24,721 nt of DNA, taken from DATDUW01 sp035290185 (lineage in GTDB: Bacteria; Patescibacteriota; Patescibacteriia; UBA9934; GWF2-40-263). The DNA is taken from positions 1 through 24,721 of the forward strand of contig DATDUW010000034.1 in NCBI GenBank assembly GCA_035290185.1. The letters run 5' to 3'. Positions 14,226 through 21,763 of the stretch are shown here, in pieces; within the stretch, counting starts at the first letter, position 1; each line of letters begins with the position of its first letter. Below the pieces are notes generated by a model that was not told the DNA's origin, made no database searches, and saw only the letters and a program-made list of their open reading frames with translations. Position numbers and translations under genes: made by a program.

Positions 14226-15575
14226 TTAAAACAAATTTGTCCTATCACCTTTTGAAGGAAAACGAATGACAATACAAAAGACAAACGCCACTAATCCCAT
14301 TCCCGTCCACGAAGTCCAAAGGTAATGATCAAAGAAAGCCAGAACAAAAAAGGCTGTCAACAGAGCGAAGAAGAACGGATGATAGACACCAAATCGGCCA
14401 GCAACGGCTGGTCTAAGATCTGCCGTTGCGACGCGACACACAATCCCCACAACCCCCACAAAAAATGTGACCACCCCCATCAATCCTATCTCTGCCAAAA
14501 TCAACAAAAACGTATTATGAATCGGTTGGTAAGACCACACGGATTGTCCCGGCCAGATGCGGGCAAGAGCTTCTGTATAAGCTCCGATCCCGACACCCAT
14601 TATCGGATTCACCCGAAGCACTTCTGCCACCGTTGAATATTCGGACGTCCGTTCAGAAAAAGACCGGGCTTCCAAACGAGCAGAGGTATCGAAACGCGTA
14701 AAAACGAATGGAGAAAAAACGAGGGCTGCTAACAGAAAACCGAAGGCTGCGGCAGCGAATACCCGAACGCGTATCCATGGAATAGGAACCTTCCGAAAAA
14801 AATCCAATCCGAACCAGATGCTAATTCCCAGCCAAAAGGCCATCCAAGCTGAACGAGAAAAAGTCAAAAGCAGGGCATTACCGAGAAAAAAAGCGAAGAG
14901 AAAAGCAATCATTCTTTGCCATTTTTTCCAATTCTGTGATTCCTCTTGTCCCACCAAAAAAATCCAAACCAATAACCCAATCGCGAGAAAACCCCCAAAG
15001 TCATTCGGATGCGAAAAGGATCCGTAAGCACGTAACAGACGACCTGAGGCATTCTCAATAACAGAGGATCCCGCAACAGTCGCCAGATGCTGGGCCAAAC
15101 CAAACAAGGTCGAAGACGGACTGACCCCACTCAAAACCTGAAACCACCCCAAGAGTGACGGGGGTATGAGACCCAGGATAAAAACCGTCGCTGTTTTTCG
15201 AATATCTGTCCGCTCATCCAAAAGCAGAATCAAAAAACCAAAAACAACTACAAGATGAAGCAACCAACCAAAAGAAAGGATGGGACGAATGGAAAAAATA
15301 GCAGAAAGAAAAACGGCAAAGAGAAAAAAAACGGATCCTCTAACAATCTGACGCGCCTGCCAGGAAAAATGCGGCCAACCGCGCAGGAGAAGCGCGAACA
15401 AAATCAAAATTTCTGTTCCATACAGACTTAATGTTCCATACTCCCACGCCTCTCCCTGCAATGGAAGATAGGTGAAGATCCAACGCGTCTGCCAGGGAAG
15501 CAGAAAAAGAGCGGCCGACAAAAAAACACCTGCCGCTGTCAGGCGAATTTTATTGTTCTGAAACACCATGAGCAT
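14226..15575 (-). CDS. O-antigen ligase/polymerase-like polytopic membrane protein
   Basis: The protein (449 residues from the ATG at 15575) has about ten to twelve hydrophobic segments. The O-antigen ligase (Wzy_C, PF04932) signature region is visible: an RAYGSFSHPNDFGGFL segment in the first half, a large extracytoplasmic loop rich in Arg (about residues 300-365), and QPIHNTFLLILAEIGLMG after it. Family members join or polymerise lipid-linked glycans at the outer face of the cytoplasmic membrane. In a cell without LPS the acceptor is probably another surface polymer or a glycoprotein. The start overlaps the end of the nucleotidyltransferase-like gene by 26 bp; an ATG two codons later (15569) is also possible, and the open frame up to 15626 is not needed. 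It is the last gene of the long run that includes nusA and yidC. Confidence 0.85.
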   Translation of the reverse strand: MLMVFQNNKIRLTAAGVFLSAALFLLPWQTRWIFTYLPLQGEAWEYGTLSLYGTEILILFALLLRGWPHFSWQARQIVRGSVFFLFAVFLSAIFSIRPILSFGWLLHLVVVFGFLILLLDERTDIRKTATVFILGLIPPSLLGWFQVLSGVSPSSTLFGLAQHLATVAGSSVIENASGRLLRAYGSFSHPNDFGGFLAIGLLVWIFLVGQEESQNWKKWQRMIAFLFAFFLGNALLLTFSRSAWMAFWLGISIWFGLDFFRKVPIPWIRVRVFAAAAFGFLLAALVFSPFVFTRFDTSARLEARSFSERTSEYSTVAEVLRVNPIMGVGIGAYTEALARIWPGQSVWSYQPIHNTFLLILAEIGLMGVVTFFVGVVGIVCRVATADLRPAVAGRFGVYHPFFFALLTAFFVLAFFDHYLWTSWTGMGLVAFVFCIVIRFPSKGDRTNLF

Positions 15576-16515
15576 ACAAAATCTCTTTCCATCGTCGATA
15601 GAGCGCCTCGCGATCATCCTCCACATGAAACTTCAACGTATCATCTGTAATGACCACGCATGTGTCCTGATTGGCCATTTCCCGCACCCGGCGCGGAAAG
15701 CACCGCCATTGAAGACCCTTGGCAAGACGCTCCAAAAAAGCGGGAACGGGTGGAAACGGAAGGGAGAATACCCGAACAATTTCCTCGTTGGAATGTGCTA
15801 CTCTCCCGTCTGCATGCGGAAGCCAAAAAGAGACCCATGTATTCGCTTGCTGAAAGGCAGAAAAAATGTTCCCCCGGTCAAAAACGGGAACGAGGGAACG
15901 AATCCAGAAGGCAAGATACGGATCTTCCCCCTTTTTCCATTGAAGCTCCTCAAGTGAAAGACCCTTCGTTGATCGAAAAAAACTAAAACAGAACGGATCA
16001 TGTCCCTTCCGTGTCCCTGGCCGGCGACGTGCGAGGAAAAACGGAAGGACGGTGCAGATTCTGGAAATCCAAACGGTTCCTGGTTTGACCAAAATGAACA
16101 GGTCAATATCGCTCTGCGGACCGGTCCGATACCAGGCCAAACTGTTGCAGGCCGCCACACCCCGCACCCAAGGGAACAGGCCGAACCAACGCGCGGCGCG
16201 GCGCAAGGTTTTCCACTTGCGCGCGGCATCGGAAAGCCGAGCCTGGTCTTCTTTTAACCGTACGAAAGGAGAAGTCGCACCGTCTTTTAAAAAAATCCTC
16301 CCGTCCTGTCTGTCCACTTTTTCCAAAAGCCACGGACCCTCCAGTGCCTGATCCACCTCTCCAAAAGAGATGTATTTTCCAGGCTTCATCAGCCACTTCC
16401 AGATGTCAAAGACCGTCAAGGGCTGGTCGAAAAGCGAAAACCAGGCAAGCGTACGAAAAACTGCTCCCTCAATGTTCGATGCCTCGGAAGCCGACATACT
16501 GCTTCCTTTTTCCAT
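15550..16515 (-). CDS. Nucleotidyltransferase-like protein with N-terminal winged-helix-like region
   Basis: This protein of 321 residues starts with a region that looks like a winged helix (GAVFRTLAWFSLFDQPLTVFDIWKWL, about 17-42). A nucleotidyltransferase-like core follows, with the acidic motif GPQSDIDLFILV (about 132-143; D136 and D138 as metal ligands). The usual Gly-Ser before the DxD is replaced by WYRTG, so the active site may be diverged. Proteins of this type often stand beside polysaccharide genes in Patescibacteria; substrate and activity are unknown. Its ATG at 16515 overlaps the TAA of yidC (TAATG). A second ATG at 16497 has AAGGAAG upstream and could be the true start, which would give 315 residues. 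It overlaps the O-antigen-ligase-like gene downstream, pointing to coupling. Confidence 0.7.
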   Translation of the reverse strand: MEKGSSMSASEASNIEGAVFRTLAWFSLFDQPLTVFDIWKWLMKPGKYISFGEVDQALEGPWLLEKVDRQDGRIFLKDGATSPFVRLKEDQARLSDAARKWKTLRRAARWFGLFPWVRGVAACNSLAWYRTGPQSDIDLFILVKPGTVWISRICTVLPFFLARRRPGTRKGHDPFCFSFFRSTKGLSLEELQWKKGEDPYLAFWIRSLVPVFDRGNIFSAFQQANTWVSFWLPHADGRVAHSNEEIVRVFSLPFPPVPAFLERLAKGLQWRCFPRRVREMANQDTCVVITDDTLKFHVEDDREALYRRWKEILYAHGVSEQ

Positions 16516-17276
16516 TAAATCTTCTGTGCGTGCCCGTTGTCTGAAGTGCCTGTTTCCTTCTTCTCAGACGTCTTTTTTCGAAACACAAAAGCCTGCTGGA
16601 TGACCGTAAAAAGATTCATAACAATCCAGTACAGCGTCAGGCCTCCCGGCAAAGATGCACCAATAAACACGGTCATGAGCGGCATGACATACAGCATGGA
16701 CTTATTCATGGTGGCCAGCATGTCCTCGTCTTTGGCCCCTTCTTTCTTGCGTAGAGCCGGCGGCGGACGCGTAGCCATCAACATTTTCGTCTGGAGAAAT
16801 TGTAAAGCGCCCGCTATCACAGCCATAACGATATTCGGATCTGCCAAATTGACCGTGCCTAAAAAGAGGGCGTTTACCGTTCCTGGATTGGATACGAAGG
16901 TGTACAAATGACTAAGACTTTCGGGCTTGAGACCGTCCTGGAGCACGGCGTAAAGCGCGAAAAGAATCGGCATCTGAATGACAAGCGGTAGACAGGAAGA
17001 AAGAGGATTCACTTTTTCCTGCTTGTAGAGCTGCATCATGGCCTTGGTAAGGCCTTCTTTATCGTCCTTGTACTTCTCTTTTAGTTCCTCAATCTTTGGC
17101 TGAAGCTGTTGAAGCGCTTTTTGGGACGTAAAAGTGGAACGGGTCAATGGCCACAATACCAGCTTGATGAGGACAGAAATGGCAATGATGGCAAAGCCCA
17201 AATCTGCTCCAGGGATCACGTCGTAAAGCCAAAGGAGAAGATTAAAAAGCGGTTGGTATAACAGACGGTAAAACAT
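16515..17276 (-). CDS. yidC: Membrane protein insertase YidC/Oxa1 family
   Basis: YidC inserts and folds membrane proteins, alone or with SecYEG. The 253-residue protein is the short form without the large periplasmic domain of E. coli. It has an N-terminal membrane segment, then ISVLIKLVLWPLTRSTFTSQ with the conserved Arg (R46) of the hydrophilic groove. A charged coiled-coil cytoplasmic loop follows (QLQPKIEELKEKYKDDKEG), then NPLSSCLPLVIQMPILFALY. The last membrane segments include LPGGLTLYWIVMNLFTVIQQ, and the tail is basic (RKKTSEKKETGTS). It lies 3 bp after nusA and overlaps the following nucleotidyltransferase-like gene by one to three bases. yidC is more often found next to rnpA, so the nusA linkage is unusual. 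Confidence 0.96.
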   Translation of the reverse strand: MFYRLLYQPLFNLLLWLYDVIPGADLGFAIIAISVLIKLVLWPLTRSTFTSQKALQQLQPKIEELKEKYKDDKEGLTKAMMQLYKQEKVNPLSSCLPLVIQMPILFALYAVLQDGLKPESLSHLYTFVSNPGTVNALFLGTVNLADPNIVMAVIAGALQFLQTKMLMATRPPPALRKKEGAKDEDMLATMNKSMLYVMPLMTVFIGASLPGGLTLYWIVMNLFTVIQQAFVFRKKTSEKKETGTSDNGHAQKI

Positions 17277-17279
17277 ACT

Positions 17280-18605
17280 TTATTCTTCCTTTTTTTCTTC
17301 CTTCTCAACGACTTCCGGAGAAGGGAACTCCGATTCCGACACTGTCAGCGGTTCGGTTTGTGTTGGTGTTCCCTCCGTCGCCGGAACCGTTCCTCCGCCC
17401 TCTAATTCTGATGCCGTAAGGTCGCTCTGCGGAACAACGGCTTCATTAACATTGATGCGCCAGCCTGTAAGCTTGGCTGCCAAACGGACGTTTTGTCCCC
17501 CCTTACCAATCGCAAGCGACAGCTGATCAGCCGGAACAGTCACGAGTGCCAACCGTTCCGAGGTTCGCAGGTCAACCGTCTGGACTTTGGACGGCGCAAG
17601 CGCGTGGGCCACGAATTCAGCCGGTTCCGCACTCCACTCGATGATATCAATTTTCTCTCCACCCAAAGCAGCAATAATGGTCTGGATACGAGTTCCCCGC
17701 TGTCCAATGCAGGCTCCGATCGGATCCAACGTATCATCCGATGTGGCAACAGCCACCTTAGAACGCGACCCTGGCTCCCGGGCAATCGCCTTTATTTCCA
17801 AAGTTCCCTCCCCAGCTTCGGGAATTTCAATTTCAAAAATTTTACGGACGAATTCTTCGGCAGCACGCGAAAGCACGATTTCCGGTCCGCGGGGTCCCAA
17901 GGCCACCTGTTTGACATAGGCCTTGATTTTATCGCCAGGCGCGTACCGTTCCGTCGGAATCTGATCCTCAGGACGCAAGACGCCAGTGATACGCCCAAGA
18001 TCCACCAATACCATTTTGGGTTCGCGGCGCTGCACGATACCGCTTACGATCTGCCCTTCCTTTTCCTTGAATTCATTGAAGACATTCTGGCGCTCCACCT
18101 CGCGCAATTTCTGGATAATTACCTGCTTGGCGGTCATGGCAGCCATGCGTCCAAAAGCACCTGGAACAAGGAGTTCCATGCGCAAGACCTCTCCCACCTC
18201 CGCATCATCCCGAATACGCCGCGCTTCGGAAAGCATGAGATCCGTTTTCGGATTAAACCGCGGCCCTTCGTTTTCTTCTCCCTCAAACACCACGGCTGGA
18301 ACAGCCTCACCCCTGGCGCGGGCTTCCTCAAGCCTATTCGCGGTTTCTTCGACCCGTTGTCGCCGAAGATCCTGCCAGCGTTCAATTTCTTCCAGGTCGA
18401 CATCCTCCACCACCGTCTTCACGTCAAAGGCTCGAATCCGAGCCGTCTCCGGATCGAATTCCACTTCGACATTCTGATTTTTATCCCCAAAATCCTTGCG
18501 ATACGCCGCGGCGAGCGCGGCCTGCACCGTTTCCAAAACGGATTCATAGGAAAGATTTTTTTCTTCGCAGATTTGCTGGATGGCTTGGACGATGGGGGAT
18601 GACAT
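17280..18605 (-). CDS. nusA: Transcription termination/antitermination protein NusA
   Basis: NusA binds RNA polymerase and nascent RNA and modulates pausing, termination and antitermination. From the ATG at 18605 it has 441 residues. Domains in order are: the N-terminal polymerase-binding domain (1 to about 180), S1 (about 183-250, GQIVSGIVQRREPKMVLVDLG), KH1 with GACIGQRGTRIQ (297-308), KH2 with AIGKGGQNVRLAAKLTGW (365-382), and an acidic Glu/Thr/Pro tail of about 55 residues. The S1 domain starts about 45 residues later than in E. coli because of a charged insertion (about 70-125) in the N-terminal domain. The frame is open upstream to 18842, but that sequence overlaps yraN and is not NusA-like. 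YidC follows after 3 bp. Confidence 0.97.
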   Translation of the reverse strand: MSSPIVQAIQQICEEKNLSYESVLETVQAALAAAYRKDFGDKNQNVEVEFDPETARIRAFDVKTVVEDVDLEEIERWQDLRRQRVEETANRLEEARARGEAVPAVVFEGEENEGPRFNPKTDLMLSEARRIRDDAEVGEVLRMELLVPGAFGRMAAMTAKQVIIQKLREVERQNVFNEFKEKEGQIVSGIVQRREPKMVLVDLGRITGVLRPEDQIPTERYAPGDKIKAYVKQVALGPRGPEIVLSRAAEEFVRKIFEIEIPEAGEGTLEIKAIAREPGSRSKVAVATSDDTLDPIGACIGQRGTRIQTIIAALGGEKIDIIEWSAEPAEFVAHALAPSKVQTVDLRTSERLALVTVPADQLSLAIGKGGQNVRLAAKLTGWRINVNEAVVPQSDLTASELEGGGTVPATEGTPTQTEPLTVSESEFPSPEVVEKEEKKEE

Positions 18606-18653
18606 AGGCGTAAAAACGGTGATCTCGAGAAAAATTAAACGTTTTCTTAACAA

Positions 18654-18670
18654 GGAAACCCGCCGTTTCC
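18654..18670 (-). terminator. Weak hairpin between yraN and nusA (possible attenuator)
   Basis: The minus strand reads GGAAAC, GGCGG, GTTTCC, then TTGTTAA. The 6-bp stem is perfect but short and the T-run is poor, so it would be at most a partial terminator or attenuator in the nusA leader. Confidence 0.25.
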
Positions 18671-18693
18671 GACAGGTTCCAGTACGATACACG

Positions 18694-19071
18694 CTACCAG
18701 TTTCCTTTGGGTGCGTCAATGCCGCGAAAGTGCTGAATGGCATCGCCTGTCGAGCTTCCAAGCAGTAGAGAAACCACGTCGATGCGAAACGGTCGATTCG
18801 TCCAACCGCGCTCCTCCAAAAATCGCTGACCCGTTGCAGCAATCTTCTGCCGTTTTGAGTCAGTTACAGACTCTTCGGGAAATCCAAACGTCGTTCCCCG
18901 CCGTGTTTTTACTTCCACGAAAACAACTTCATCCCCATCCTCCGCCACGAGATCGATCTCGCCGTTCGCCGTCCGGTATTGGCGGGCTGCGATACGGTAT
19001 CCCATCCCTTCCAAATAAAACGCAATAGCCTCCTCCCCCCGCGTTCCAAGCGCGCGGCGCGACTCTGTCAT
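18694..19071 (-). CDS. yraN: YraN/UPF0102 family nuclease-like protein
   Basis: The 125-residue protein matches the UPF0102 family. An N-terminal helix TRGEEAIAFYLEGMGYRI is followed by the restriction-endonuclease-like core NGEIDLVAEDGDEVVFVEVKTR (D40, E53 and K55 as the PD-(D/E)xK-type residues), then the RQKIAATGQRFL helix and RIDVVSL. The fold suggests nucleic-acid cleavage or Holliday-junction-type binding, but the cellular role is not settled. The start ATG overlaps the TGA of the preceding membrane-protein gene (ATGA). An 88-bp gap with a weak hairpin separates it from nusA. Confidence 0.92.
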   Translation of the reverse strand: MTESRRALGTRGEEAIAFYLEGMGYRIAARQYRTANGEIDLVAEDGDEVVFVEVKTRRGTTFGFPEESVTDSKRQKIAATGQRFLEERGWTNRPFRIDVVSLLLGSSTGDAIQHFRGIDAPKGNW

Positions 19072-19499
19072 ACAGAACGCCGGCGACGCGGTTTAGGAAG
19101 ATACTTCTCCCGCTCTTTACGAATGCCTGTTTCGCTTTCCTGATACGGTCTTTTTCGAAAGGTCGTCCACCAGAGAAAGGCCCCCCACGCAAACACAAAG
19201 AGCAACCACAGGACATACCAAAATCGCGCACCCAACAACCGAACCTGTTCAAAACTGAAAAAAAACAAAAACAAACCAATGAGACCAAACGTAACAGCTG
19301 CCCTTCCGATCCTTAAAAATCTTTTCCGCTTTGGTCCCACAGCCTTGTGCATCCGCCGCGAACGGATCCAAAGGACGATTCCCGTCAAAATCAGAACACT
19401 GAAAACGACTGGCAAAAAACGTTCGCTCACAGACGTTAAGGGCGGCGGCGTAAGATCAAACAAAAAAGAGGGATGAAAAAAAACACGCGGGTCAAACAT
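19068..19499 (-). CDS. Small three-helix membrane protein of unknown function
   Basis: It has 143 residues, with hydrophobic segments at about 28-45, 66-84 and 93-111, a basic loop between the first two (RSRRMHKAVGPKRKRFLR) and a strongly basic C-terminal tail (YLPKPRRRRSV), which puts the tail on the cytoplasmic side by the positive-inside rule. I see no enzymatic motif. The stop overlaps the yraN start by four bases (ATGA), so translation is probably coupled. It begins 14 bp after the 84-residue membrane protein. The N-terminus has no clear ribosome site. Confidence 0.75.
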   Translation of the reverse strand: MFDPRVFFHPSFLFDLTPPPLTSVSERFLPVVFSVLILTGIVLWIRSRRMHKAVGPKRKRFLRIGRAAVTFGLIGLFLFFFSFEQVRLLGARFWYVLWLLFVFAWGAFLWWTTFRKRPYQESETGIRKEREKYLPKPRRRRSV

Positions 19500-19513
19500 A
19501 AAAAAGAATCAAT

Positions 19514-19768
19514 TCACGTCCGAACAAAAAAGCCAGCAAGGCCTCCAAGGACATTTTCTATCAAACCCGTAAAAATCGCCATACCCACAAGACAGACTCC
19601 CACCCCGACCAGTTTCAAAAACGTCCGGGTCCCTCCGGGCCCAAACTTCTCCTCGGCATAATCAATGGCCCCCACGAACTCCAGATACCAACCCGTCTTC
19701 CATACCATATGGAACCCAACCGCTATCACAAGCAGCCCAAGGGGAAGACGCCAAAAGGAGGAAAACAT
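19514..19768 (-). CDS. Small two-helix membrane protein of unknown function
   Basis: It has 84 residues with hydrophobic segments at about 6-24 (PLGLLVIAVGFHMVW) and 50-72 (FLKLVGVGVCLVGMAIFTGLI). The connecting loop has YLEFVGAIDYAEEKFGPGGTR. I recall similar short proteins from Parcubacteria but cannot name a family. It starts 21 bp after the CCA end of tRNA-Val and may be expressed by reading through the tRNA gene. The only ribosome-like element is weak. Confidence 0.7.
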   Translation of the reverse strand: MFSSFWRLPLGLLVIAVGFHMVWKTGWYLEFVGAIDYAEEKFGPGGTRTFLKLVGVGVCLVGMAIFTGLIENVLGGLAGFFVRT

Positions 19769-19789
19769 ACACAGCTTTTACCAAAAAAC

Positions 19790-19866
19790 TGGTGGGCGCT
19801 GAGGGATTTGAACCCCCGACCTTCTCGGTGTAAACGAGACGCTCTAACCAACTGAGCTAAGCGCCC
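19790..19866 (-). tRNA. tRNA-Val (anticodon UAC), CCA encoded
   Basis: On the minus strand the gene begins GGGCGCT, which pairs with AGCGCCC at the 3' end (7 bp). The D-arm reads TAGCTCAGTTGGTTAGAGC. The anticodon stem TCTCG/CGAGA holds the loop TTTACAC, giving anticodon TAC (valine). The T-arm GGGGGTTCAAATCCC is standard. The discriminator A is followed by a genomically encoded CCA (19792-19790). The gene's 5' end contains the last codons and stop of the 166-residue ORF. Confidence 0.97.
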
Positions 19867-20357
19867 GTGGATTTCTTAAAACTCCGTACGGCTTCAAGGA
19901 ATGTCTCTAATTCCGAAGCTTTAACACCACCATTTGCCAAGGATCGGGCACAAGCGATGAGTCCATCTTGGTTCACCAAACGTCGATCCAATAAAAGAAG
20001 GTTTCGGACACTCCCCACGGGTTTTTCTTTCGAATCTAATAATTCAATGACCAATTCCGGCTGTTGATCTTCGGATCCCGGAACATTCGAAATGCCAACA
20101 GCAAAAGGGCTTTCCACTCCATACCACCGTCGTTCCCGGATTCTGTCCAAACTAGGATCAGAAGAGTCTTTTTTAATAGGAGTGGATAGGGAATTTAAAA
20201 AATCCACTGCTTGTTGATGAAATGAATTCTCCCTTAAAGAAGCGAGGATTGAAATGATTTTGTTCAATTCCTCTTCCTTTTCTTTTTTAAATTCAGGTTC
20301 GGGTTCATTTTTTTCAGAAAAAGAACCCAAAAAATCTATTTCTTTCCACTCTGACAT
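19857..20357 (-). CDS. Unrecognised 166-residue protein between two tRNA genes
   Basis: I do not recognise this protein. From the ATG at 20357 it begins MSEWKEIDFLGSFSEKNE, has a Lys/Glu-rich coiled-coil-like helix (about 20-50), then a folded-looking part (RRWYGVESPFAVGISNVPG ... PELVIELLDSKEKPVGSVRNLLLLDRRL) and a C-terminal helix. It has no membrane segment or cysteine cluster, except one Cys near 136. The frame is open to 20405, but that part would be translated from the tRNA-Leu gene. It starts 19 bp after tRNA-Leu, and its stop TAG is formed by bases 8-10 of tRNA-Val, so it overlaps that gene by 10 bp. Processing of tRNA-Val from a joint transcript would cut off the stop codon of this mRNA. 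Confidence 0.7.
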   Translation of the reverse strand: MSEWKEIDFLGSFSEKNEPEPEFKKEKEEELNKIISILASLRENSFHQQAVDFLNSLSTPIKKDSSDPSLDRIRERRWYGVESPFAVGISNVPGSEDQQPELVIELLDSKEKPVGSVRNLLLLDRRLVNQDGLIACARSLANGGVKASELETFLEAVRSFKKSTGA

Positions 20358-20375
20358 ACGCCACGATTCTTTTAC

Positions 20376-20462
20376 TGGTGCGGACGGAGGGACTCGAACC
20401 CTCAAGCCCTTGCGAGCACTAGCCCCTCAAGCTAGCGCGTATACCAATTCCGCCACGTCCGC
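20376..20462 (-). tRNA. tRNA-Leu (anticodon GAG), CCA encoded
   Basis: The minus strand begins GCGGACG and ends CGTCCGC plus discriminator A and encoded CCA. The anticodon stem CTAGC/GCTAG encloses TTGAGGG, giving GAG (leucine, CUC/CUU codons). A long variable arm (TGCTCGCAAGGGCT) confirms a class II tRNA, and the T-arm GAGGGTTCGAGTCCCTC is normal. Length is 87 bases. Confidence 0.97.
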
Positions 20463-20480
20463 AGGTTATGGGCGCGTCTC

Positions 20481-20509
20481 ATGGTAGGGGAATACAATCA
20501 AAAAAGCAA
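20481..20509 (-). promoter_or_regulatory. Tentative promoter of the tRNA-Leu run
   Basis: The minus strand has TTGCTT (20509-20504), 17 bases, TACCAT (20486-20481), about 20 bp before the tRNA. Both hexamers are weak (three and four matches), so I rank this only as the best candidate in the 56-bp gap behind the DAG-kinase-like gene. Confidence 0.3.
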
Positions 20510-20518
20510 ATGCAAGGT

Positions 20519-21256
20519 TCAGAAAGCCTTCGCCCTACCGGCGATCATGCGCAAAGCGTGCGGGGCAACAGAAAAACGGAACTCCGAAGCTTCCAAGAGC
20601 GCTCCATCCACGAAAGCCCCCACCGGGGCAGGAACCGTTACTGTCAACGAACGAAGGCGAAACCGGGAAGATTCTCTCTGTTCCGAACGAAAAAAAATCC
20701 ATCGACGCCTGTAGGTCCGGACGATCGCATCCACAAAGCCATCTCCAACGGAAACGGAGCCAGATTTTGAGGACGAGAGATTAAAAACGTCAATCTGTTC
20801 CTCTCCTTCTGTCCGAACACGATAACGGTCTTCGCACAAAATTTCCGCTCGAACGCGCGGGATCGTCACCCCCATTATGAAACGCCGTCCATTAAGAACG
20901 CCGGCATCAATCGTGCGGACCGTGCGGGCCGAAAGGACGTCGCAAGCGGCCGATCCGAACGGAAGATCGAAAAGGTGGGCCAACCGACTGTGCGATTCAA
21001 GGGGAATAAATCCAAAAACAACAGACGGGAGATCCGCATTCAGGGCCTCCTGGATCGTCTCATCGCTTCCGACCACAACAATCGTTGACAGACCCTTTTT
21101 TGCTTCACGACGGATGGCTTGAAGAGCGGGTTTAAAGACGCCAATACGCTCCACAACGCCCGTGATACCGAGGTCACAAAGACGGCGTTCGATCTTAAAA
21201 ATTTCGCGTCGATGCTTCCGCTCTTGCGCCAGCTCGTCGTAGAGATACAAATACAT
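20519..21256 (-). CDS. Diverged diacylglycerol-kinase-like protein
   Basis: The 245-residue protein follows the layout of the DAGK catalytic/YegS family. VVVGSDETIQEALN (61-73) stands where GGDGT-x-x-E-x-x-N is expected, GFIPLESHSRLAHLF (82-96) where IPxGTGNDFAR is expected, and VSVGDGFVDAIVR (168-180) resembles the C-terminal NPxDG-LD segment. A final beta-rich part (VDGALLEASEFRFSVAPHALRMI) also fits. Two of the nucleotide-binding glycine motifs are changed, so lipid-kinase activity is doubtful; it may bind a different ligand. I chose the ATG at 21256 because GGAG lies ten bases upstream and the frame before it overlaps the bactofilin gene. It follows bactofilin by 40 bp and they probably share a promoter. 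Confidence 0.7.
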   Translation of the reverse strand: MYLYLYDELAQERKHRREIFKIERRLCDLGITGVVERIGVFKPALQAIRREAKKGLSTIVVVGSDETIQEALNADLPSVVFGFIPLESHSRLAHLFDLPFGSAACDVLSARTVRTIDAGVLNGRRFIMGVTIPRVRAEILCEDRYRVRTEGEEQIDVFNLSSSKSGSVSVGDGFVDAIVRTYRRRWIFFRSEQRESSRFRLRSLTVTVPAPVGAFVDGALLEASEFRFSVAPHALRMIAGRAKAF

Positions 21257-21296
21257 ACGTTCCGCGCTCCTTTTTTCGAAAATCGTTCTTTTTTTC

Positions 21297-21698
21297 TTAT
21301 CCAACGGAAATTTTTTGCTCCTTAGAAACAGGAACCTCGCCATCCGCCATGGAGATTCGCCCGTTCACCCGCGCGCCCGGAGCAACAGAAAGCACCTTTG
21401 TCGTCACGTCGCCATCGACCCGAGACGTTTCCAACAATTCTAAGGTACCGGAAATCTGCAGATTCCCCTGGACGATTCCAGCCACTACAGCTTCTCCGGC
21501 CGAGACATCCGCCCGAATGGCTGCCCCTTGGCCGACCCGCAGGTGCTGGGTCACACGCACACTTCCCGTTACCTCTCCTTCTACGGTCACATCGCCTTCA
21601 CTAACGAAATCTCCCTCCACCTTAACCCCGCGAGCAATCATGGTTTCCTCTCTGCCGTTCCCCCTAGGTGGAATCGGAGAATCTGATCGATTGAACAT
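21297..21698 (-). CDS. Bactofilin-family polymer-forming cytoskeletal protein
   Basis: The 133-residue protein has the bactofilin (PF04519) right-handed beta-helix pattern with short repeats: IARGVKVEGDFVSEGDVTVEGEVTGSV, then HLRVGQGAAIRADVSAGEAVVAGIVQGNLQISGTLELLETSRVDGDV. Bactofilins polymerise without nucleotide into filaments tied to cell shape or envelope sites. The flanks are short and polar, as in many members. The ATG at 21698 fits the promoter; an ATG at 21641 (114 residues) has a better ribosome site (GAGAGG) and may be the true start. The DAG-kinase-like gene follows. Confidence 0.92.
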   Translation of the reverse strand: MFNRSDSPIPPRGNGREETMIARGVKVEGDFVSEGDVTVEGEVTGSVRVTQHLRVGQGAAIRADVSAGEAVVAGIVQGNLQISGTLELLETSRVDGDVTTKVLSVAPGARVNGRISMADGEVPVSKEQKISVG

Positions 21699-21724
21699 AC
21701 CATCAGGATGATAAATGTGGGCTT

Positions 21725-21753
21725 ATTTTAGACAACTTTCCATTCGAAGTCAA
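21725..21753 (-). promoter_or_regulatory. Sigma70-type promoter of the bactofilin operon
   Basis: The minus strand has TTGACT (21753-21748), a 17-bp spacer and TAAAAT (21730-21725), each one mismatch from consensus. It starts 11 bp after the argS stop region, and the predicted start near 21718 leaves a leader of about 20 bases to the ATG at 21698. Confidence 0.8.
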
Positions 21754-21763
21754 CGCGCCCTTC

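Noticed and set aside
17493..18602. A 369-codon open frame on the plus strand
   Set aside because: It is antisense to nusA, whose domains are unmistakable.
18606..18842. 79-residue N-terminal extension of NusA
   Set aside because: It overlaps yraN and the family begins at the SPIVQAIQQICEE segment right after the ATG at 18605.
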